Assembly (NCBI GenBank): GCA_019313105.1 | Contig: JAFDBW010000116.1 | Span: 1 to 11,082 of the forward strand | Reading direction: 5' to 3' | Origin: Deltaproteobacteria bacterium | Lineage (GTDB): Bacteria > Desulfobacterota > Desulfuromonadia > Desulfuromonadales > BM103 | Length of the DNA stretch: 11,082 bases | In this document: one piece after another, positions 6,802 through 11,082 of the stretch | Position numbering within the stretch: the stretch's first letter is position 1 | Layout of the letters: the number at the start of each line of letters is the position of its first letter | Program-made: the position numbers and the translations under genes | The notes under the pieces: model-generated | Databases searched by the model: none | Told to the model about the DNA's origin: nothing | What the model saw: the letters and a program-made list of their open reading frames with translations, nothing else

Positions 6802-7581
6802 TTATGCCTCGGTTTTTTCCTTTTTGCGTGAGCTCGTCACGCTCGCACCTGATTTTGCCGCAGGTTTTCTGGTCGAGGTCGACCGCTTGACAGCTTTTTT
6901 CACAACAGGTTTTGCTTTCTTTTCTCCGGAATGTGCCGACAGCTCTGCTACTTTCTTTTCCAGGGCTCTAATCTGATCAAACAGGCAACTGATCGCCTTG
7001 GCTTCAGGGTCAGGCAGTTTGCCATGTTCAAGGTCAGGACGCTGCTCCTCTTCGACAACTTTGGTGTCTTGTTGCATCACGACACGACCGGGAATGCCAA
7101 CCACCGTAGCGTTCGGTGGGACTTCCTTGACGACAACCGAATTGGAGCCGATCTTGGCACCTTTACCGACGGTGAACGGACCAAGAACCTTTGAACCGGA
7201 GCCGATCACGACGTTATCTTCAACGGTCGGATGACGCTTTACCTTGTCCCAGGTCACGCCACCGAGAGTCACCCCGTGGTAAATGGTGACATTGTCGCCA
7301 ATTTCAGCCGTTTCACCAATGACCACACCCATACCATGATCGATGAAAAATTTCTTGCCGATCTGTGCACCGGGATGGATCTCGATGCCGGTAAAGAAAC
7401 GCCCCAGATGCGATGTAAACCGGCCAAGAAAATAAAGTTCGTGGGTCCAGAACCAGTGTGCGATGCGATAGAACCACACCGCATGCAGTCCGGGGTAACA
7501 GAAGAAGATCTCCATTACACCGCGTGCGGCAGGGTCCCTGTCGAAAACCGAATAAATATCTTCTCGAATTTTGTCAAACAT
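6802..7581 (-). CDS. cysE: Serine O-acetyltransferase CysE with a basic C-terminal extension
   Basis: CysE acetylates L-serine with acetyl-CoA to O-acetylserine, the committed step of cysteine synthesis. The N-terminal helical part (MFDKIREDIYSVFDRDPAAR) is typical. Left-handed beta-helix hexapeptide repeats run from about 65 to 165. The active-site set is E67 in GIEIHPGA (Asp in the Haemophilus enzyme), H82 in IDHGMG and H117 in RHPTV. After about residue 217 there is a 42-residue tail rich in Lys, Arg, Ala, Ser and Thr that is not part of the enzyme fold, preceded by a short coiled-coil-like LFDQIRALEKKVAEL. I chose the ATG at 7581 because it gives the family N-terminus; GGAGG lies 11 nt upstream. 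The in-frame ATG at 7599 adds six residues (MEDIRK) and is possible. The gene is first in the cysE-iscR-nifS-nifU operon. Confidence 0.95.
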   Translation of the reverse strand: MFDKIREDIYSVFDRDPAARGVMEIFFCYPGLHAVWFYRIAHWFWTHELYFLGRFTSHLGRFFTGIEIHPGAQIGKKFFIDHGMGVVIGETAEIGDNVTIYHGVTLGGVTWDKVKRHPTVEDNVVIGSGSKVLGPFTVGKGAKIGSNSVVVKEVPPNATVVGIPGRVVMQQDTKVVEEEQRPDLEHGKLPDPEAKAISCLFDQIRALEKKVAELSAHSGEKKAKPVVKKAVKRSTSTRKPAAKSGASVTSSRKKEKTEA

Positions 7582-7635
7582 TTTCCGTATATCCTCCATG
7601 CCCCGTCAACCAAGATTCATGCAAAGTGTAAAAAC

Positions 7636-7656
7636 ACCGGCAAAACATCTGCCGGT
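7636..7656 (-). terminator. Terminator-like hairpin in the cysE leader / downstream of ilvA
   Basis: ACCGGCA and TGCCGGT form a perfect 7-bp stem with a 7-nt loop, followed on the minus strand by GTTTTTA. It can terminate ilvA transcripts, whose stop is 126 bp upstream. It also lies downstream of the promoter I assign to cysE, so cysE-iscR transcripts would meet it about 10 nt after their start. An alternative pairing of CGGCAA (7658-7663) with the same 3' arm is possible. Confidence 0.7.
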
Positions 7657-7672
7657 TGCCGAATATGCTCAA

Positions 7673-7701
7673 TGGATAGCATACCTGAGTAAAACTGTCA
7701 A
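7673..7701 (-). promoter_or_regulatory. Predicted sigma-70 promoter of cysE-iscR-nifS-nifU
   Basis: On the minus strand a perfect -35 TTGACA (7701-7696) is followed after 17 bp by TATCCA (7678-7673), preceded by TGC as in an extended -10. The weak -10 suits a regulated promoter. Transcription would start near 7666, about 85 nt upstream of cysE. Confidence 0.6.
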
Positions 7702-7705
7702 TTAT
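7681..7705 (-). promoter_or_regulatory. IscR type-1-like operator overlapping the -35 box
   Basis: Read on the minus strand, this 25-bp stretch starts ATAATTGACA, has GTTTT in the centre and ends ACTCAGGTAT. Against the E. coli type-1 IscR consensus as I recall it (ATASYYGACT-RNWWY-AGTCRRSTAT) it has the same length and I count three mismatches. It covers the -35 and part of the spacer, as in autoregulated iscR promoters, so [Fe-S]-IscR binding would block transcription. Direct evidence is the sequence match; binding is inferred. Confidence 0.65.
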
Positions 7706-7782
7706 TTTTGACAAAGAAATTAAGGAAAATCGAGAGAAAGGGAAGAAGTGGAAAAGTCAGGGAGTCCACTCTGATTGGTGAT

Positions 7783-9291
7783 TTACAGGAAAAGTTGATA
7801 CGCCTGATTTTCAGTTTCCTCGACATACCGGTAGCCGAGGTTCTCAAGGAATATCTGCAGCTGCGACTCCTGCCCTTGCGGTATCTCCAGACCGACCAGG
7901 ACTCTGCCGAAATCTCCACCTTGAATTCGGTAATGGAACAGCGAAATATTCCAGTCTGCGCTCATTGATGCGAGAAAACGGGCCAGGGCACCGGGTCGCT
8001 CCGGGAACCAGAAACGGAACAACCGTTCTCCGTGGACATCGGGAGAACGACCGCCGACCATGTAGCGGACGTGGGTCTTGGCCAGTTCGTTATCAGTCAG
8101 GTCGATGTTTTCAAAGCCGCATGCGGTCAATTGCTCACGAAAAATCTTGCGCTGTTGATCACCCTCGATGGCGACACCGACAAAAATATAAGCCGATTCG
8201 CGGCCGGAAAGACGGTAGTTGAACTCGGTGATATTCCTGTCGCCGACGACTTCCCGGCAGAAGCGGAACAAGGCCCCCGGCTCTTCAGGAATGGTGACTG
8301 CAAACAAGGCTTCCTGTTTTTCACCGATCAAAGTACGTTCGGCCACATAGCGAAGCCGATCGAAATTCATATTGGCGCCCGAGTTGATTGCAACCAAAGA
8401 TTGACCGGTCACCTTCCTCTCACGCACATATTTTTTCAGTCCCGCGGTAGCAAGCGCTCTGGCCGGCTCGACGATCGAACGGGTGGCCTGGTAAACACTC
8501 TTCACGGCACTGCAGATTTCATCAATATCGACCAGGATAATCTCATCGACATGCTGGCGGCAGATCTCAAAAGTCAGCTTGCCAACTTCGCGGACAGCAA
8601 CGCCGTCAGCAAAGATTCCGACCGAATCGAGCTTGACGCGGTGCCCGGCGGCCAGCGACTGTGCCATGGCGTCGCTGTCGACAGGTTCAACGCCGATCAC
8701 CTTGATATTCGGGCAAAGCTCCTTGATGAAAGCCGCCACACCAGCAAGCAGGCCGCCACCACCAACCGGGACAAAAACCGCATCGATCCGGCCAGCACTC
8801 TGGCGAATCAATTCATCGGCAACGGTTCCCTGCCCTGCAATGACCAGTTGGTCATCGAATGGCGGGATAAAGATCATTCCGGACTGTGAGACCAGGTCAG
8901 CACAATGCTCGGCCGCCTCCGAATAGCTGTCGCCAAACAGGACAACCTTGGCAGCGAAGGATTTGACTGCCGCAATCTTGATGGCAGGAGTCGTCACCGG
9001 CATGACGATGATTGTGTCAATGCCCAGCTTCTGACCTGAGAAAGCGACGCCCTGGGCATGATTGCCTGCCGATGCGGTAATGATGCCCAGATCTCTCTCG
9101 GCTTTGCTGAGATTGGCTATCCGGTTGTAGGCCCCGCGTATCTTGAAAGAAAAGACCGGCTGCAAATCCTCGCGTTTGAGAAGTACCCGATTATTCAACA
9201 GTTGCGACAGGAATGCCGACTCTTCGAGGGGGGTCTCTATGGCCGCTTCATAAACTTTCGAGGTCAGGATTTGTTTGAATAATTTATGCAT
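7783..9291 (-). CDS. ilvA: Threonine ammonia-lyase (threonine deaminase), biosynthetic long form
   Basis: This PLP enzyme deaminates L-threonine to 2-oxobutanoate, the first committed step to isoleucine. The catalytic domain (about 1-320) shows the PLP lysine K50 in PVFSFKIRGAYN, ASAGNHAQGVAFS (73-85) and the phosphate-binding PVGGGGLLAG (175-184). Two ACT-like regulatory domains follow, each opening with a (V)P-x-x-PGAL motif, at about 329-400 and 423-496. This is the E. coli-like layout, with 502 residues against 514, and it implies feedback control by isoleucine. The ATG at 9291 gives the standard N-terminus (MHKLFKQILTSKVYEAA). The longer reading from a GTG at 9363 adds 24 residues without family likeness. 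No good Shine-Dalgarno sequence precedes 9291. It is transcribed divergently from the fumarase gene. Confidence 0.95.
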   Translation of the reverse strand: MHKLFKQILTSKVYEAAIETPLEESAFLSQLLNNRVLLKREDLQPVFSFKIRGAYNRIANLSKAERDLGIITASAGNHAQGVAFSGQKLGIDTIIVMPVTTPAIKIAAVKSFAAKVVLFGDSYSEAAEHCADLVSQSGMIFIPPFDDQLVIAGQGTVADELIRQSAGRIDAVFVPVGGGGLLAGVAAFIKELCPNIKVIGVEPVDSDAMAQSLAAGHRVKLDSVGIFADGVAVREVGKLTFEICRQHVDEIILVDIDEICSAVKSVYQATRSIVEPARALATAGLKKYVRERKVTGQSLVAINSGANMNFDRLRYVAERTLIGEKQEALFAVTIPEEPGALFRFCREVVGDRNITEFNYRLSGRESAYIFVGVAIEGDQQRKIFREQLTACGFENIDLTDNELAKTHVRYMVGGRSPDVHGERLFRFWFPERPGALARFLASMSADWNISLFHYRIQGGDFGRVLVGLEIPQGQESQLQIFLENLGYRYVEETENQAYQLFL

Positions 9292-9570
9292 GCAGGGATT
9301 CTGCCACGAAGACCGAAAGAGACAAAGAAAAAACTGGCAAATGCGTCGCCCGTTGAAAAACACGCGCCAACAATTTGCTATCTCTTTATCAGACCCTACC
9401 TGGCCGCATGATCACTAAGTCAAGAATGGTCATATATCATCTGAAACAGAAGATTATTTCCACTTAATGATCGACAATTGTATACACTTTAGCTATACTT
9501 CGAAATCAGTTTCCAGCCGGGCTAAGCATACCGGTGAACATATTTCATGTCGTCACAAAGGAGAGAGATC
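9292..9570. other. Divergent intergenic region between ilvA and the fumarase gene
   Basis: This 279-bp AT-rich region carries the control signals of two divergent genes. The plus-strand promoter of the fumarase gene is clear (9471-9499). For ilvA, a TTGACT (minus strand, near 9420) lacks a partner -10 at proper spacing, so the ilvA promoter is not assigned. A long T-rich run on the minus strand (TTTTTTCTTTGTCTCTTTC, 9318-9336) lies in the ilvA leader. I see no leader peptide rich in Ile, Leu or Val codons. Confidence 0.6.
9471..9499 (+). promoter_or_regulatory. Predicted sigma-70 promoter of the fumarase gene
   Basis: TCGACA (9471-9476, 5 of 6 to TTGACA) and TATACT (9494-9499, 5 of 6 to TATAAT) are separated by exactly 17 bp. 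Transcription would start near 9506, leaving a 65-nt leader. The spacer contains the palindrome TGTATACA (9479-9486), a possible operator. Confidence 0.75.
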
Positions 9571-11082
9571 ATGCCGGAATTTTTCTATCAGAACCCTTTA
9601 CCTGTCGCCAAGGACGAAACCGAGTATTACAAGATTCCCGGTTCGGAACAGTATGTCACCGTTGACAACTTCGCTGGCGAGGAAGTCCTGAGGGTCTGCC
9701 CAGAAGCTCTGACCATCCTGGCCAATGCCGCCATGAAGGACGTCTCCTTCCTGCTGCGCAAGGAGCATAACGAGCAGGTCGCCAAGATCTTGACAGACCC
9801 GGAAGCCTCCCGCAACGACAAGGGGGTGGCCATGGCCTTTCTTCGCAACGCCATGGTTTCGGCCCAATTCGAGCTGCCGACCTGCCAGGACACCGGCACC
9901 GCAACCGTCGTCGCCAAGAAGGGACAACAGGTCTGGACCGGAGTGAATGACGCAGAATACATTTCCAAAGGGGTCTTCAAGACCTACACCGAAGAGAACC
10001 TGCGTTACAGCCAGACTGTCGCACTCGACATGTATAACGAAAAAAATACCGGCACCAACCTGCCGGCACAGATCGATCTTTACGCCACGGAAGGCGATGC
10101 CTATAAGTTCCTGTTCATGGCAAAAGGCGGCGGTTCCGCCAACAAGACCATGCTCTTCCAGGAGACCAAGGCGCTGCTCACGCCGGAGAAGCTGTTCGAC
10201 TACCTGGTCGCCAAGATGAAGACTCTCGGCACGGCAGCCTGCCCTCCATATCACCTCGCCTTCGTTATTGGCGGCACCTCTGCCGACGCGGTGATGAAGA
10301 CCGTTAAACTCGCGACCGCCAAGGAACTCGACAGCCTGCCGACCGAAGGCAACGATCATGGCCAGGCTTTCCGCGACATCGAACTGGAAGAAAAGCTGCA
10401 GAAAGCAGCACAGGAGCTCGGCATTGGTGCACAGTTCGGCGGCAAGTACTTTACCCATGATGTACGCGTCATCCGCCTGCCGCGCCACGGCGCATCCTGC
10501 CCGCTCGGCATGGCGGTTTCCTGCTCGGCTGACCGCAACATCAAGGCCAAGATCACCAGGAACGGCCTGTTCGTCGAGGAGATGGACCGTGATCCGGGCC
10601 GCCTCCTGCCGGAGCAGTACCGCATGGCCAAGCATGAGCACGGTCACAAGATCGACCTGAACCGACCAATGGCAGACATCCTGGCTGAACTGACTCAACT
10701 GAAATGCGGCGATGCCCTGCTGCTCAACGGCACCATCGTGGTCGGTCGCGACATCGCGCACGCCAAGTTCAAGGAGATCCTCGACTCCGGCAAGGAGCTG
10801 CCCGACTACCTCAAGAACCACCCGATCTACTATGCCGGCCCGGCCAAGACCCCGCAGGGCAAGGCATCCGGCTCCTTCGGCCCGACCACTGCAGGCCGCA
10901 TGGACTCCTACGTCGGCCTGCTGCAGGAGAATGGCGGCTCGATGGTCATGATCGCCAAGGGCAATCGCTCGCAGCAGGTCACTGATGCCTGCGCCAAGTT
11001 CGGTGGTTTCTATCTTGGTTCCATCGGCGGCCCCGCAGCCCTGCTCGCCGACGAGAACATCAAGAAGGTCGAGTGCATCGAC
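9571..11082 (+). CDS. fumA: Class I (Fe-S) fumarate hydratase, C-terminus beyond the window
   Basis: This enzyme of the TCA cycle interconverts fumarate and (S)-malate, using an oxygen-sensitive [4Fe-4S] cluster in the cytoplasm. The 504 codons present cover the alpha-type hydratase domain and most of the beta-type domain. Family members of about 540-550 residues suggest about 40 are missing. Cluster cysteines are C105 in LPTCQDTGTA, C224 in GTAACPPYH and C310 in GASCPLGM. D107 and the pair T439/R443 in GPTTAGRMDSY match active-site residues known from Leishmania fumarase (D135, T467, R471). The ATG at 9571 has AAAGGAG 8 nt upstream. The product depends on the Fe-S assembly genes encoded nearby, but transcription is divergent. 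The A or B paralogue name is arbitrary. A long antisense frame within the gene is only a GC-codon shadow. Confidence 0.95.
   Translation, partial: MPEFFYQNPLPVAKDETEYYKIPGSEQYVTVDNFAGEEVLRVCPEALTILANAAMKDVSFLLRKEHNEQVAKILTDPEASRNDKGVAMAFLRNAMVSAQFELPTCQDTGTATVVAKKGQQVWTGVNDAEYISKGVFKTYTEENLRYSQTVALDMYNEKNTGTNLPAQIDLYATEGDAYKFLFMAKGGGSANKTMLFQETKALLTPEKLFDYLVAKMKTLGTAACPPYHLAFVIGGTSADAVMKTVKLATAKELDSLPTEGNDHGQAFRDIELEEKLQKAAQELGIGAQFGGKYFTHDVRVIRLPRHGASCPLGMAVSCSADRNIKAKITRNGLFVEEMDRDPGRLLPEQYRMAKHEHGHKIDLNRPMADILAELTQLKCGDALLLNGTIVVGRDIAHAKFKEILDSGKELPDYLKNHPIYYAGPAKTPQGKASGSFGPTTAGRMDSYVGLLQENGGSMVMIAKGNRSQQVTDACAKFGGFYLGSIGGPAALLADENIKKVECID

Noticed and set aside
8032..8889. 285-codon plus-strand open frame over ilvA
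   Set aside because: The protein has no family features and the minus strand carries a complete threonine deaminase.
9354..9370. Sigma-54-like element (TTGGCGCG, 4 nt, TTTCA) on the minus strand ahead of ilvA
   Set aside because: The essential GC of the -12 element is replaced by TC, and the -24 element has a mismatch, so it is likely chance.
9598..10821. 407-codon open frame antisense to the fumarase gene
   Set aside because: The opposite strand encodes a fully recognisable fumarase with all catalytic residues. The antisense protein has no recognisable family and its length follows from GC-rich codon bias.
1..11082. tRNA, rRNA, phage, toxin-antitoxin or defence genes
   Set aside because: All long open frames are accounted for by housekeeping genes, and I saw no tRNA-like cloverleaf, rRNA or mobile-element sequence in the gaps.

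Overview
The window looks like chromosomal DNA of a Desulfuromonadales-type bacterium (Geobacter/Desulfuromonas relatives, formerly deltaproteobacteria). This is inferred from the NifS/NifU-like minimal Fe-S assembly set driven by an IscR-type regulator with cysE attached, a class I Fe-S fumarase, the GC-rich codon use, and a heptanucleotide GGGACGC-type repeat. No species can be named from sequence alone.

Layout, left to right. Positions 1-1305 (minus) hold an SLC12-like APC-superfamily transporter whose frame is broken by an apparent one-base deletion near 343-349; the rest of the protein continues in another frame off the window edge. Positions 1412-1612 (minus) hold a cold-shock protein with a very clear terminator. 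A long minus-strand block from 9291 to 1854 then reads, in transcription order: ilvA (threonine deaminase), cysE (serine acetyltransferase), iscR (Rrf2 regulator), nifS (cysteine desulfurase), nifU/iscU (Fe-S scaffold), mnmA (tRNA 2-thiouridylase) and mtaB (tRNA methylthiotransferase). Positions 9571-11082 (plus, divergent from ilvA) hold a class I fumarate hydratase that runs off the right edge.

The core of the window is a sulfur-flow cluster. CysE makes O-acetylserine, the precursor of cysteine. NifS takes sulfur from cysteine as a persulfide. NifU assembles Fe-S clusters. MnmA puts the sulfur on tRNA U34, and the radical-SAM enzyme MtaB, itself an Fe-S protein, methylthiolates t6A37 of tRNA. 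IscR, a likely Fe-S sensor, is encoded 2 nt after cysE. A good type-1 IscR-site match overlaps the -35 box of the only plausible promoter ahead of cysE, so cysteine supply and Fe-S assembly probably share one feedback loop.

The least ordinary signals are: the IscR-like site with a terminator-like hairpin just after the predicted transcription start; an inverted array of 7-bp repeats that straddles the mnmA-mtaB junction and is translated into the C-terminus of MnmA and the N-terminus of MtaB; a Lys-rich histone-like tail on CysE; a Cys-rich tail on NifS; and the broken transporter. I see no CRISPR array, tRNA, rRNA, insertion sequence or phage gene, and nothing that amounts to a wholly new system. 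No gene-free stretch exceeds 300 bases.
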